Shown: piece by piece, positions 15,547-25,475 of the stretch
Numbering within the stretch: position 1 is the first letter of the stretch
How the letters are laid out: each line of letters opens with the position of its first letter
NCBI GenBank assembly: GCA_039808985.1
Contig: JBDHUC010000003.1
Span: 1-64,000 of the forward strand
Length of the DNA stretch: 64,000 nucleotides
Reading direction: 5' to 3'
From: SXRF01 sp039808985
GTDB taxonomy: Bacteria; Pseudomonadota; Alphaproteobacteria; Rickettsiales; SXRF01
Program-made: the position numbers and the translations under genes
Notes under the pieces: model-generated
Databases searched by the model: none
What the model saw: only the letters and a program-made list of their open reading frames with translations
Told to the model about the DNA's origin: nothing

Positions 15547-17208
15547 CTAAACCCTTGAAATCAGTATTTCTATAACCGGTTTTTTATCGAGGTCGCGTTT
15601 GAAGCTGCGGCGTATTACCAGCCTGGCGGCTTCTTTTACTGCATCATCGCCGGATCTTTTTTTCATGCCTTCGATAATATCAGTAACTTCGCTTAGATAT
15701 TCTGCAAGCAATTCTGCGTCTTCCTTTGCATCAAGGATACCAGGGGCAGCAAGCTGGACCTTGCTTGCAAGCCCGCCGTCCTTATCCAGGGTTATGCTCA
15801 GGAACACCGCACCGTCATCACGCAATTTGCGGCGGGTACGTATAACATCACCGTCAGTTGGGATCAGCGAAGAACCATCAATGGCTACATATCCTGAATG
15901 AACCTTGCCGATAATGCTGGCCTCACCTTCTTCCAGCCAGACCACAGCGCCGTTATGCGCTTCAACACTTTCCTTCACGCCAAGGCTTGCGGCGAGTTTT
16001 GCATGCTCATGAAGATGGCGGGCTTCGCCATGGGTAGGAACAGCAATGCGCGGGCGAACCAGCTTATACATTTTCCTTAGCTCATCGCGCGCCGGATGGC
16101 CGGAAACATGAATGTAATAATTGCGGTCGGTTACAACTTCTATTCTTTTTTCAACAAGCCGGTTATGGATGGCGTTTATCCTGGTTTCATTGCCAGGGAT
16201 CTTACGCGAGGAAAATATCACAGTATCGCCCGGCTGAAGGCGGATATTAGGATGATCCCCCCTGGAAATTCGGTTGAGCGCCGCGCGCGGCTCGCCCTGG
16301 CAGCCGGTGCAGATTACAAGCATGTCCTCACGCGGGAGGTTCATTATATCACGTTCATTTACGAATTCCATACCCTCACTGATATAACCGGCCTCTTTCG
16401 CTGCATCGACAACCCGGTGCAGCGAACGCCCGGCCAGCGCAACCATGCGCCCGGATTCCTCGGCGGCATGAATTAGCGTTACCACCCGCGCAAGGTTGGA
16501 AGCGAAGGTGGAAACCACTACGCGCTTGGGGCATTTTTTAATAAGCTCGACCATATGCTCACGCACTTCGCCTTCGGAGCCGGAGGAACCTTCTTCAAAT
16601 ACGTTCGTGGAATCGCAGACCATGGCCAGCACATTGCCATCGCCATATCTTTTAAGCGCATCCTCATCGGACACATTCCCCACCAGCGGCTTATCGTCAA
16701 ACTTCCAATCCCCGGTATGCAGCACAACGCCTTTTTTTGTGGTGATGGCAACGGCCTGCATCTCGGCAATCGAATGGGTAAGTTCAATAAGCTCAATTGC
16801 AAAAGGCCCGATTTCTATAGAGCCGCCACAAGCCATTTCCTGTATCTTAGGTTTTTTACCAGCACCCATCTCGCTTATTTTATGCTTGAGGAAAGCAGAG
16901 GTGAATGGAGTTGTGTAGATCGGACATTCCAACTCGCGCCATAAATATGGCACTGCCCCCAGATGGTCTTCATGCGCGTGGGTTATTATAAGCCCCAGCA
17001 GATCTTCCTTGCGTTCGGCGATAAAGGAAATGTCTGGCACCACTATATCAACTCCAGGAAGGCCATCACCTGCGAAGCCGATCCCGCAATCAACCATCAG
17101 CCATTTTCCGCCGATGGTGTATAGATTCAGGTTCATGCCGATTTCGTTGGAGCCGCCAAGAGGTACAAAGAGAAGTTCATCTTTGTGTTTGGAAAAATCA
17201 AAAGTCAT
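15547..17208 (-). CDS. rnj: Ribonuclease J (metallo-beta-lactamase RNase)
   Basis: Beta-CASP metallo-hydrolase with 5' exonuclease and endonuclease activity in mRNA and rRNA processing. The 553-residue product has the metal motif ITHAHEDHLGAVPYL near residue 75, LHTGDWKFD near 165, the beta-CASP domain with CTGCQGEPRAALNRI near 300, and VPTHGEARHLHEHA near 390. A C-terminal domain of about 100 residues completes the usual form. Its place after birA-coaX follows the alphaproteobacterial order, although here two prepilin genes separate it from coaX. Confidence 0.96.
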   Translation of the reverse strand: MTFDFSKHKDELLFVPLGGSNEIGMNLNLYTIGGKWLMVDCGIGFAGDGLPGVDIVVPDISFIAERKEDLLGLIITHAHEDHLGAVPYLWRELECPIYTTPFTSAFLKHKISEMGAGKKPKIQEMACGGSIEIGPFAIELIELTHSIAEMQAVAITTKKGVVLHTGDWKFDDKPLVGNVSDEDALKRYGDGNVLAMVCDSTNVFEEGSSGSEGEVREHMVELIKKCPKRVVVSTFASNLARVVTLIHAAEESGRMVALAGRSLHRVVDAAKEAGYISEGMEFVNERDIMNLPREDMLVICTGCQGEPRAALNRISRGDHPNIRLQPGDTVIFSSRKIPGNETRINAIHNRLVEKRIEVVTDRNYYIHVSGHPARDELRKMYKLVRPRIAVPTHGEARHLHEHAKLAASLGVKESVEAHNGAVVWLEEGEASIIGKVHSGYVAIDGSSLIPTDGDVIRTRRKLRDDGAVFLSITLDKDGGLASKVQLAAPGILDAKEDAELLAEYLSEVTDIIEGMKKRSGDDAVKEAARLVIRRSFKRDLDKKPVIEILISRV

Positions 17209-17216
17209 ATTTTTAT

Positions 17217-17242
17217 TTTTGTAAAATGTTTTTTGTAAAATA
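17217..17242. repeat. Short direct repeat in the rnj-prepilin spacer
   Basis: Two adjacent copies of TTTTTGTAAAAT lie in the 124-bp spacer between the divergent rnj and prepilin genes. The spacer must carry promoters for both. A tandem AT-rich 12-mer here could be a regulator site. No consensus is recognised. Confidence 0.35.
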
Positions 17243-17332
17243 TTTAATGTTAGCTAGCACTTACCACCAGAAAACTTTATTTCCTACAAAAAAAATTGCT
17301 TTTAAGCTCTATCATCAGTTAAAATAACGAGA

Positions 17333-18148
17333 ATGACTGATATAAAGCACATAATGGCAGGAGAAAAAGGCTTTACTCTGGTAGAATTAGCCATAGTGCT
17401 GGTTATTATCGGGTTAGTTATAGGCGGAGTGCTTGTGGGGAAGGATCTGGTAAAAGCCTCGCAAATCCGCGCACAGGTTTCACAACTGGAAAGTTTTGAC
17501 TCGGCAGTTTCAGTTTTTAAATCAAGATACGGATACCTGCCCGGCGATATACCAAACCCACTCACTTTTGGCCTGACATTTGATGCAACCCAACAAGCTT
17601 ATTGCAACGCAAATAATGTTAACGGGGATGGCATTGTCCAGGACAGAAATAGAAATTTCCCGGCTGTATGGACAAATTGTGAACCTGCCTATTTCTTTAT
17701 TCAACTGAAAGATGCCGGATTGATCAATGACCTTGGGGGAAAATTCAAAGCTGCCGTCAGCGGATGTGGCGCAGGTAACAGCGCCCAGACCATTGATTGC
17801 CAATTCCCCGCCGCAAAACTGGGTACTGGTGGGTTTACAGCAACAACAATGGCTAACATGCGGCTTGGCTATTTTATGGGGATCACCAACCGGGATACTT
17901 CTATATTTAACCCTTACGCCCTGACTATGACATCAACTGGCCCGACGGTAATACCTAATGATGCTTACCAGTTGGATGTAAAAATGGACGATGGAACCCC
18001 TTTAAAAGGAAAAATACAATCCGTTATCCGGCCTGCAACTCCAGATACGGTTGCTAATAACTGCCTGGTCAGTGTTGCCGCTAACAGTTATAACTTAACC
18101 AAGGCAGATTACGCTTGTAATTTAATGATAGAATCCAGCGGTAATTAA
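17333..18148 (+). CDS. Prepilin-like protein with type IV N-terminal methylation motif (1)
   Basis: A 271-residue pseudopilin-like protein. A short leader ends GEKG, and cleavage by prepilin peptidase would fall before FTLVELAIVLVIIGLVIGG, which has the conserved Glu at +5. The mature N-terminus is the usual hydrophobic helix. After it come FKSRYGYLPGDIPNP, a family block, and a Cys-containing C-terminal domain. An internal ATG at 17354 could also be the start. No pilus assembly genes are adjacent. The next gene is a diverged paralog on the same strand. Confidence 0.85.
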   Translation: MTDIKHIMAGEKGFTLVELAIVLVIIGLVIGGVLVGKDLVKASQIRAQVSQLESFDSAVSVFKSRYGYLPGDIPNPLTFGLTFDATQQAYCNANNVNGDGIVQDRNRNFPAVWTNCEPAYFFIQLKDAGLINDLGGKFKAAVSGCGAGNSAQTIDCQFPAAKLGTGGFTATTMANMRLGYFMGITNRDTSIFNPYALTMTSTGPTVIPNDAYQLDVKMDDGTPLKGKIQSVIRPATPDTVANNCLVSVAANSYNLTKADYACNLMIESSGN

Positions 18149-18202
18149 GTTGCAATGATTGCAATTAACCACGATAATGGGCAAAAAATATACAGGGTTA
18201 AA

Positions 18203-18931
18203 ATGATAATAAATAATAAGCTGCGCATGAATACAGGCGGATTTACGCTTATTGAGCTATCAATAGTTATGGTTATAATCGGCCTTGTCATAAGCGGGGT
18301 GCTGGTTGGAAAAACATTAATAAAAACCGCAGAAATAAGAAAAAATATAAGCACCCTGGAAGGTTATGGCTCGGCTGTAAATTCTTTTAAGTTAAAATAC
18401 AACTGCCTGCCTGGCGACTGTACTAATATCACCCAGATTTTCCCAACCGGAACCTATGCAGGCAATGGCAATGGTGACGGACTTATAAATAACTGGCCTA
18501 ATGAATCCATGACAGCTAACGATTCCCTTGTGCTTGCCGGTTTTGTCAAGAAAGAGCAGGTTGTAGTGGCTTATGGGCATGGGCAGGGTAATTATCTTGG
18601 CTGCTATAACGGCGGGTATGGCTATCTTTATTTCGCTGACCTGCTTAGTATAGACGTTGATTTTGGCTGGATTTACGGTAGCCCATTTGTATTACCAGCA
18701 GGCACTAAAAAAGGCGTGACTTTCACCTGCGCAACCTGGGATAATGGCGGCGGCATCGGCCAACCGGTAATAAGCGCCAATGATGCCCGTGCGATTGATA
18801 TAAAACTGGATGATGGGCTGCCACAAAGCGGAAAATTCCTTTCGCAGTCATATAGCGGCTTCTGCAACACCGGAAACGCCTACCAGAATTCCGACGTTAT
18901 TGGCTGCCGTACTGTTTATTATTTGCCTTAA
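18203..18931 (+). CDS. Prepilin-like protein with type IV N-terminal methylation motif (2)
   Basis: Paralog of the preceding gene, about 242 residues. Leader NTGG precedes FTLIELSIVMVIIGLVISG, with Glu at +5. FKLKYNCLPGDCTNI replaces the LPGDI block and adds a Cys pair. The start at 18203 is chosen because AGGG lies 5 bases upstream. The frame stays open upstream to 18155, and a further ATG at 18227 is possible. The C-terminus is Gly/Tyr/Asn-rich with several Cys. A role as a minor pilin or type II secretion pseudopilin is inferred from the N-terminus only. Confidence 0.83.
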   Translation: MIINNKLRMNTGGFTLIELSIVMVIIGLVISGVLVGKTLIKTAEIRKNISTLEGYGSAVNSFKLKYNCLPGDCTNITQIFPTGTYAGNGNGDGLINNWPNESMTANDSLVLAGFVKKEQVVVAYGHGQGNYLGCYNGGYGYLYFADLLSIDVDFGWIYGSPFVLPAGTKKGVTFTCATWDNGGGIGQPVISANDARAIDIKLDDGLPQSGKFLSQSYSGFCNTGNAYQNSDVIGCRTVYYLP

Positions 18932-18939
18932 TCAGGTTC

Positions 18940-19086
18940 TGATATATTCAAACCCTAACTTGCTGCAAACGCCAGTTTTCTGCGCTTCCGTTGCTCACGT
19001 ACTCTAACGTACGCTCCGCTACGGTTCTCGTAAACCGGCATTTTCGCTAAGTTATCTTTTTGAATGTAGGCAGAACCTAGGTTCTG
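18940..19086. repeat. Repeat-rich spacer with AGAACCTAGGTTCT palindrome
   Basis: The spacer between prepilin 2 and the convergent coaX holds an imperfect dyad around ACGTACTCTAACGTACG (near 18998-19014). It also has a perfect 16-bp palindrome at 19071-19086 that overlaps the coaX stop. GGTTCTG or AACCTAG words recur at 18935, 34928-34955, 38962 and 56742. It may be a bidirectional transcript end as well as a dispersed repeat. Confidence 0.5.
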
Positions 19087-19874
19087 TCGGCATTCATCGC
19101 GTATAGTTCACGCAAACCGTGGATGGTTAAATCGCCATCGACATATTCGATTACCGGGCAGGCTTTGGAATAAAGCGATGCCAGCCCGCCAGTTGCTATC
19201 ACCAGCATATTGCTGCCGTCTGGGGAATGTTCCGCTTTTATGCGCCCGACTATTCCTTCGACCAGCCCTACATAACCATAATAAATTCCTGACTGCATCG
19301 CACCGATAGTATTGGTGCCAATAATTTTATCCGGTTTGGCGATGCCGATATTGGGAAGCTTGGCAGCAGCACGCTGAAGTGCATCAAGCGACAGGTTCAC
19401 TCCCGGAGCAATTACTCCGCCGATATAATCTCCACTGGCATTTACCACATCGAAAGTGGTGGCGGTGCCAAAATCCACAACTATCAGCGGTTTTTTATAG
19501 CGCGACCAGGCGGCAAAGGCATTAACCAGCCGATCTGCCCCGACTTCCGCCGGATTGTCTATCTTCACACCTACCCCGGTTTTAAGCTTAAGGCGCGGAT
19601 CACCTATAACCATAAGCTCTGTATTAAAATAACGCCTGGCAAGCTGGCGCAAATCAAACAACACCTGCGGCACAACCGATGCCACCACAGCGCCAGTTAT
19701 ATCCTCGGGCTTAATTTTTGAATGTTCCAGAACCTGCGTAAGCCACACACCATATTCATCGGCTGTGCGCCGCGCATTAGTTGAAATCCGCCACTGTCCT
19801 TTTATCTCCGGGCCAGAAAAAACCGCAAATACCACATTGGTATTGCCAACATCAATCACAAGAAGCATAGACAT
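19077..19874 (-). CDS. coaX: Type III pantothenate kinase
   Basis: Phosphorylates pantothenate in the first step of coenzyme A synthesis. The 265-residue protein has the ASKHA-fold phosphate-1 motif LLVIDVGNTNVVFAVF at the N-terminus, VGADRLVNAFAAW near 105, and DFGTATTFDVVN near 130. The GGVIAPGVNLSLDAL block is near 145. The start overlaps the birA 3' end by about 23 bp. The order nuoN-birA-coaX is typical of alphaproteobacteria. Confidence 0.95.
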   Translation of the reverse strand: MSMLLVIDVGNTNVVFAVFSGPEIKGQWRISTNARRTADEYGVWLTQVLEHSKIKPEDITGAVVASVVPQVLFDLRQLARRYFNTELMVIGDPRLKLKTGVGVKIDNPAEVGADRLVNAFAAWSRYKKPLIVVDFGTATTFDVVNASGDYIGGVIAPGVNLSLDALQRAAAKLPNIGIAKPDKIIGTNTIGAMQSGIYYGYVGLVEGIVGRIKAEHSPDGSNMLVIATGGLASLYSKACPVIEYVDGDLTIHGLRELYAMNADRT

Positions 19875-20628
19875 CCCCTGCGTGAATAGTTTGCTTCTTA
19901 CCTTTGTCCGGGGTTATGAGCAGGCTGCCGCTGGCATCAATACCTTCGAATACCCCTTCCACCTGCCCTTCCGGCAGGCGCGCCACGATACGCTGCTTCA
20001 GGTTCCACGCCTGCGCCGACCAATCCTTACGGATACCGGAAAACCCCCTGCTGCACCATTGGTCATAACGCTCGATGAAATGATGGATAAAGCGCGACAG
20101 TATAATTTTTGCCGATACCAGCTCGACCCCGGCCTCTTTGAGGCAGGTAGCCGGGAATTCAGTACGCGGCGGGTAGCTGTCGATATTGATGCCAACCCCT
20201 ACTACAACCCACGGAATATCGCTTCCTTCCGTGCGGAAAGATTCAAGAAGTATACCACCCAGTTTACGCCCTGAAAGAAGTATATCATTTGGCCATTTCA
20301 CTTTAAGGCAATCCTGCTCGGGAAGCAGGGGTGCGATAGCCTCTAAAGCGGCAATTGCCGCAACGAATGAAAGCTGCGCCAGCTCTGCAAGCGGCTTTTT
20401 TGGCTGGAGAAGAACGGATACGAATAAATTACCCTCGGAAGAAAGCCATGTCCGCCCCATCCGGCCTTTTCCTTCACTTTGCTTTTTTGCCCAGATGACA
20501 GCCCCGTGGCTGCCGCCTGCACGGGCCAGGCGCTTGGCCTCCTCGTTGGTTGAATCAAGCATGTCGAAAGACAATAGATGGTAGTCGTTGAGCAGGTTGG
20601 AGATTATTTTTTTCTTCTGCACGCTCAT
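19852..20628 (-). CDS. birA: Biotin--[acetyl-CoA-carboxylase] ligase, no DNA-binding domain
   Basis: Transfers biotin to the biotin carboxyl carrier protein through biotinyl-AMP. The 258-residue protein has the adenylate-binding loop KGRMGRTWLSSEGNLF near residues 52-67, LKVKWPNDIL near 110 and GVGINIDSYPP near 145. A short C-terminal SH3-like domain (EGVFEGIDASGSLLI) follows. There is no N-terminal helix-turn-helix, so this is the non-repressor class. It begins just after nuoN. Confidence 0.94.
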   Translation of the reverse strand: MSVQKKKIISNLLNDYHLLSFDMLDSTNEEAKRLARAGGSHGAVIWAKKQSEGKGRMGRTWLSSEGNLFVSVLLQPKKPLAELAQLSFVAAIAALEAIAPLLPEQDCLKVKWPNDILLSGRKLGGILLESFRTEGSDIPWVVVGVGINIDSYPPRTEFPATCLKEAGVELVSAKIILSRFIHHFIERYDQWCSRGFSGIRKDWSAQAWNLKQRIVARLPEGQVEGVFEGIDASGSLLITPDKGKKQTIHAGDVYASCD

Positions 20629-20629
20629 A

Positions 20630-22084
20630 TTATTTTATCAGGCTGGCAGCAACGGTTTTAGCGAATGTTACCAGCGGTGTCGGCACCAGGAAAAAGAACA
20701 TTGTAACCCCTGCCCCAATTGCAATCGCTATATTTACTACAGGCGAGGAAGATCTGTCGAAGGCTGGTTTAGGGTCATCAAAATAAATGGTTTTTACTAT
20801 TTTAAGATAATAGTAGCAGCTTATTACGCTTATACACACGCCAAGAACGGCAAGCCAGGTAAGCCCGCCTTCAATTGCAGCCAGAACCACATAGAATTTT
20901 CCAAAAAAGCCTGACATTGGCGGAATTCCGGCCATGGAAAACAAACAAATAGAAAAGACGATTGCCAGCAACGGATTAGTCTGCGACAAACCGCCAAGTT
21001 CGCTTATATTTTCCAGAGATTCGCCGCCGCGCTTCATAAGCAGAACCGCACCGAACATCGCAACGCTCATGAACACATAAACCGTCATGTAAATTAAAAT
21101 CGCCTGAACGCCGCCCTGATTATCTGCTGCAAGCCCCATAAGCATGAAACCGACATGCCCTATCGAGCTGTAGGCCAGAAGGCGCTTGATATTGGTCTGC
21201 ATAATTGCGCCCAGCGCCCCGACCAGCATGGAAACCAGCGATACGAAAATCACAACCTGCTGCCACTGCCCTACCGCGCTGGCAAAAGGCTCCATAAGGA
21301 AACGCATGAACAGAGCGAGCGCTGCTATTTTCGGCGCAGTTGCAAAAAACACCGTTACCGGAGTTGGCGCACCTTCATAAACATCGGGCGTCCACATATG
21401 GAAAGGAACAGCGGAAATCTTGAAACAGAAACCAGTGATTATTAAAACAAGCCCGACAATAACACCTTTGGAAAGCACATAATGCTGACCAGCGAACAGC
21501 TCAGAAAGGCTTGCGAAGCTGGTGCTTCCAGCAAACCCATAAACCAGCGACATGCCAAACAGCATCATGCCTGAAGCCAGCGCCCCAAGGACAAAATATT
21601 TAAGCCCTGCTTCGCTTGATTTGGCATGGTCACGCGAGAACGAAGCCAGCACATACAGCGCAAGGCTGGACATTTCCAGCGCCATGTACAACGCCAGGAG
21701 ATCTGCGGCGGAAACCATAAGCATCATGCCAATCATGGAAAAAAGCATCAGGATTATGAATTCAAACGGCCTGCCCCCGTCTTCACGCAAATAGCCTGAT
21801 GCAAGCATAAGCACCAGGCCGCCTGCCGCCAATATAAGCATTTTTACAAATACCGTAAACTGGCTGCTTGCGAACATGCCGCCAAGATAAACCCCATCTG
21901 GTATAGAACGACAGGTAACAAGGAATCCTGTAAATAAAATTGCGACCAGCGCCAGGGTTATAAACTGGCCAGATGTACGAGGCTGGCGGTAGAGGCCGTA
22001 AAGCAATAGGATTACCGTTGAAAACAGTAAGAATATCTCCGGTTTTATCGCAACTATTCCGGCATTTACAAGAATATCCAGCAT
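20630..22084 (-). CDS. nuoN: NADH-quinone oxidoreductase subunit N
   Basis: One of three antiporter-like, proton-pumping membrane subunits of complex I. The 484-residue product has about 14 membrane helices. Family blocks include MALEMSSLALYVLASF, FKISAVPFHMWTPDVYEGAPTPVTVFF (with the conserved Lys and Pro), and LLAYSSIGHVGFMLMG. The start shares a base with the nuoM stop. It is the last nuo gene, followed directly by birA. Confidence 0.97.
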   Translation of the reverse strand: MLDILVNAGIVAIKPEIFLLFSTVILLLYGLYRQPRTSGQFITLALVAILFTGFLVTCRSIPDGVYLGGMFASSQFTVFVKMLILAAGGLVLMLASGYLREDGGRPFEFIILMLFSMIGMMLMVSAADLLALYMALEMSSLALYVLASFSRDHAKSSEAGLKYFVLGALASGMMLFGMSLVYGFAGSTSFASLSELFAGQHYVLSKGVIVGLVLIITGFCFKISAVPFHMWTPDVYEGAPTPVTVFFATAPKIAALALFMRFLMEPFASAVGQWQQVVIFVSLVSMLVGALGAIMQTNIKRLLAYSSIGHVGFMLMGLAADNQGGVQAILIYMTVYVFMSVAMFGAVLLMKRGGESLENISELGGLSQTNPLLAIVFSICLFSMAGIPPMSGFFGKFYVVLAAIEGGLTWLAVLGVCISVISCYYYLKIVKTIYFDDPKPAFDRSSSPVVNIAIAIGAGVTMFFFLVPTPLVTFAKTVAASLIK

Positions 22085-23556
22085 CAGTTCTTTCCTGAAA
22101 TATTTGTTTGTTCAATTAACTGCTTCACCGAAACTTCCAGCGCGCCAAGATATTGTTTCGGGTATATACCGATCCACAGCACACAGAGGACAAGCGGTAT
22201 GAATATCAGTAACTCACGCGCCGAAACATCAGGCATTGTGCGCACATCTTCATTGGTTATTTCGCCAAAGGCCACGCGTTTATAGAGCCACAGTGCATAA
22301 GCCGCGCCCAGCACCACACCGGTTGCCGCACCGAATGCAACATAGGTGCTGGCCTTGAAGGAACCAAGCAAAACAAGGAATTCACCGACAAAGCCCGAAG
22401 TTACCGGCAGCCCGACCGAGGCCATGGTGAAAAACATGAACAGCAGCGCGTATCTCGGCATTATGGAAGCCACCCCGCCATAGCGGTTTATCTCGCGGGT
22501 ATGCAGGCGGTCATAAAGCACACCTACGCAAAGGAAGAGCGCCCCGGAAACAAGGCCGTGGCTTATCATCTGGATTATAGCGCCTTCGATGCCCTGGATA
22601 TTAAAGGTGAATATACCTATGGTCACGAAGCCCATATGCGCAACCGAAGAATAGGCGATTAGCTTTTTCATATCACTCTGCACCAGGGCCACCAGGGAAG
22701 TATAAATAACGGCAATAACGCTTAAAGTGAATATAAATGGCGCAAAGTAATGCGAAGCATCAGGCAGCATCGGCAGCGAAAAACGCAGGAAGCCATATGC
22801 ACCCATTTTAAGCAATATCCCGGCCAGTATCACCGAACCGGCAGTTGGGGCCTGCACGTGGGCATCAGGAAGCCAGGTATGCACCGGCCACATAGGAACT
22901 TTAACAGCAAAAGATGCAAACATAGCCAGCCACAGATATTGCTGCACATGCAGAGGAAGCGTATGCCCGGCTGCAATAAGATCCGGGATGCTGGTAGTGC
23001 CGAAGGTTATATAGAGATAAACTATTGCAACCAGGAATAATAGCGACCCGGCAAGTGTATAGAGGAAGAATTTATAGGCCGCGTATATACGCCGGTTGCC
23101 GCCCCATATTCCTATTATAAGGTACATGGGAATCAGCATGCCCTCAAAGAATATATAAAACATAACCACGTCAAGCGCACAGAACACGCCGATTACCATT
23201 GATTCAAGAAGCAGGAAATTAACCATGAAGGCGCGAACCCGGACGGTTATGGATTGCCAACTGCATAATATGCAAAACGGCATGAGGAAAGTGGTGAGAA
23301 GGACCATGAACAGGGAAATCCCGTCAATCCCCAGATTATAGCTGATTCCAAGATCCTTGAACCAGGCCCCGGTTTCTACAAACTGGAACTTGGCCGAGGT
23401 CGCATCGAACCCTACCCACAGCCACAAAGAGGCGGCGAAGGTAACGACTGTTGTAAACAAGGCAATATAGCGCGCTGTATTCGCCTCATCCTGTTTGCCT
23501 GCCAGCATTATTGTGAATGCGCCGATAAGCGGTAATAATATTAATATGCTAAGCAT
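22084..23556 (-). CDS. nuoM: NADH-quinone oxidoreductase subunit M
   Basis: Proton-pumping membrane subunit of complex I, 490 residues with about 14 helices. Recognised from the early NLGIDGISLFMVLLTTFLMP, FFEGMLIPMYLIIGIWGG with the key Glu, VKVPMWPVHTWLPDAHVQAPTAGSV, and LIAYSSVAHMGFVTIGIF. It overlaps nuoL and nuoN by one base at each end. Confidence 0.97.
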   Translation of the reverse strand: MLSILILLPLIGAFTIMLAGKQDEANTARYIALFTTVVTFAASLWLWVGFDATSAKFQFVETGAWFKDLGISYNLGIDGISLFMVLLTTFLMPFCILCSWQSITVRVRAFMVNFLLLESMVIGVFCALDVVMFYIFFEGMLIPMYLIIGIWGGNRRIYAAYKFFLYTLAGSLLFLVAIVYLYITFGTTSIPDLIAAGHTLPLHVQQYLWLAMFASFAVKVPMWPVHTWLPDAHVQAPTAGSVILAGILLKMGAYGFLRFSLPMLPDASHYFAPFIFTLSVIAVIYTSLVALVQSDMKKLIAYSSVAHMGFVTIGIFTFNIQGIEGAIIQMISHGLVSGALFLCVGVLYDRLHTREINRYGGVASIMPRYALLFMFFTMASVGLPVTSGFVGEFLVLLGSFKASTYVAFGAATGVVLGAAYALWLYKRVAFGEITNEDVRTMPDVSARELLIFIPLVLCVLWIGIYPKQYLGALEVSVKQLIEQTNISGKN

Positions 23557-25472
23557 TATTTAAACACCACCCAGCTAGTAATTAGTAAAAATCCCAAAAG
23601 CATTGCAAACGCATAATGATACACATACCCGGTTTGCAGGCGGCTGGTTTTGCCTGCCGCTATATGCGTAAGCAGCGCTGCCCCGTTGGGACCAAGCCCA
23701 TCTATTATCTTCTCATCCCAGAATTTCCAGAGATACTGGCCAAGGCGCTTAGCCGGGTTTACAAACAGGCAATCATACAGTTCATCGAAATACCATTTGT
23801 TTAAGAAGAAGCGGTATAGATAAGGGAATTTCATGGCGACCAGGCTTGGAACCATCGGCGCGGCGATATAGAATACCCATGCCAGCGCAATACCAGAAAG
23901 CGCCATAAGCAGCGGTAGGACACCTACCCATGCCGGTACGTGATGCGCTTTTTCGATAGCCTCGTTAGAAGCTACTGCTCCTTGCCAGAAATGCCCATCG
24001 ACCGAAACAAGGCCCAGCACATGATAACCCAGCCAGCCAGAAAAAACCGCGCCAAAAGCCAGCAGCAGAAGAGGACGCAACATTATCGGCGGCGATTCAT
24101 GAACATGCGCCAGCACATCTTTCGGCGCCCTCGATTTTCCATGGAATGTCATAAATAATAAACGCCATGAATAAAATGCTGTCATGAAAGCAGCGGCTAT
24201 ACCCATCCAGAAAGCAAAAACACCCACTCCTCCATGCCCATAGGCCGCTTCGATAATCATATCCTTGGAATAATAACCGGCAAAGAAAGGAAGCCCGCCA
24301 AGCGCAAGCGAACCTATCCACATATAAGCGTATGTTACCGGCATTTTTTTCCACACACCGCCCATATTGCGCATATCCTGCTCGCCGGAAAAGCCATGGA
24401 TAACAGAGCCTGCGCCAAGGAATAAAAGGGCTTTGAAAAAAGCATGGGTCATAAGATGGAATACAGCAACTGAATAAGCGCCGACACCGCAGGCAAAAAA
24501 CATGTAGCCAAGCTGTGAACAGGTGGAATAGGCAATAACACGCTTAATATCATTTTGCACAAGACCAACAGTTGCCGCGAAAAAGGCCGTGCACGCACCA
24601 ACTACGCAGACTATCTGCAAAGCCTGTTCGGACTGTTCGAATAAAGGCGAGCAGCGTGCAACCATGAACACACCGGCAGTCACCATGGTAGCTGCGTGGA
24701 TGAGGGCTGAAACCGGGGTTGGGCCTTCCATCGCATCGGGAAGCCAGGTATGTAATCCTAGCTGAGCCGACTTGCCCATAGCGCCAATGAACAGCAGAAC
24801 GCATATCAAAGTCAGGGCGTTGAATTCCATTCCAATGAAGCTGTAGGTGTCTGAAGAATGCGTAAATGCCGCGCTGAAAATAGCATCGAACTGCACTGTA
24901 CCAAACAGCCAGTAAGTTGCGAATATGCCAAGGGCAAAACCGAAATCACCAACACGGTTTACAATAAATGCCTTCATAGCGGCGTTGCAGGCCGACTGTT
25001 TCTTGAACCAGAAACCTATAAGAAGATAGGAGCAGAGCCCCACCCCTTCCCAGCCAAGGAAAAGCTGCACAAGGTTGTCGGAAGTTACCAGCATCAGCAT
25101 GAAAAAAGTAAACAGCGAGAGATAGGCCATAAAACGCGGCTGGTGCTCATCATGGCTCATATAGCCAATCGAGTAAATATGCACAACCGACGAAACCCAC
25201 GTAACCACAACCAGCATTACCGCCGTCAGCGCATCAACCCTTAGCGTCCAGTTGGCAACAAAATCGCCAGACATTATCCACGGTATGATATTGGATTTAT
25301 AGGCAATGCTGTCGCCGAAAGCAAAACCCCAAAATACCATGCCTGAAAGTACAGCGGAAAGAACCATGGCCGAGCAGGTTATGATATGCGAAAGGCGCGG
25401 CGTCATCGCGCTCACGTTCAGCCCTATTATAAGTGCGGCAAATAAAGGCAGGAATACGATGAAAGTTATCAT
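23556..25472 (-). CDS. nuoL: NADH-quinone oxidoreductase subunit L
   Basis: Distal antiporter-like subunit of complex I with the long lateral helix, 638 residues. Seen are LFLGWEGVGLCSYLLIGFW with the functional Glu, SAQLGLHTWLPDAMEGPTPVSALIHAATMV, and VIAYSTCSQLGYMFFACG. The C-terminal extension includes FLNKWYFDELYD, a NuoL hallmark. It begins three bases after nuoK and is followed by nuoM with a one-base overlap. Confidence 0.97.
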   Translation of the reverse strand: MITFIVFLPLFAALIIGLNVSAMTPRLSHIITCSAMVLSAVLSGMVFWGFAFGDSIAYKSNIIPWIMSGDFVANWTLRVDALTAVMLVVVTWVSSVVHIYSIGYMSHDEHQPRFMAYLSLFTFFMLMLVTSDNLVQLFLGWEGVGLCSYLLIGFWFKKQSACNAAMKAFIVNRVGDFGFALGIFATYWLFGTVQFDAIFSAAFTHSSDTYSFIGMEFNALTLICVLLFIGAMGKSAQLGLHTWLPDAMEGPTPVSALIHAATMVTAGVFMVARCSPLFEQSEQALQIVCVVGACTAFFAATVGLVQNDIKRVIAYSTCSQLGYMFFACGVGAYSVAVFHLMTHAFFKALLFLGAGSVIHGFSGEQDMRNMGGVWKKMPVTYAYMWIGSLALGGLPFFAGYYSKDMIIEAAYGHGGVGVFAFWMGIAAAFMTAFYSWRLLFMTFHGKSRAPKDVLAHVHESPPIMLRPLLLLAFGAVFSGWLGYHVLGLVSVDGHFWQGAVASNEAIEKAHHVPAWVGVLPLLMALSGIALAWVFYIAAPMVPSLVAMKFPYLYRFFLNKWYFDELYDCLFVNPAKRLGQYLWKFWDEKIIDGLGPNGAALLTHIAAGKTSRLQTGYVYHYAFAMLLGFLLITSWVVFK

Positions 25473-25475
25473 GGG

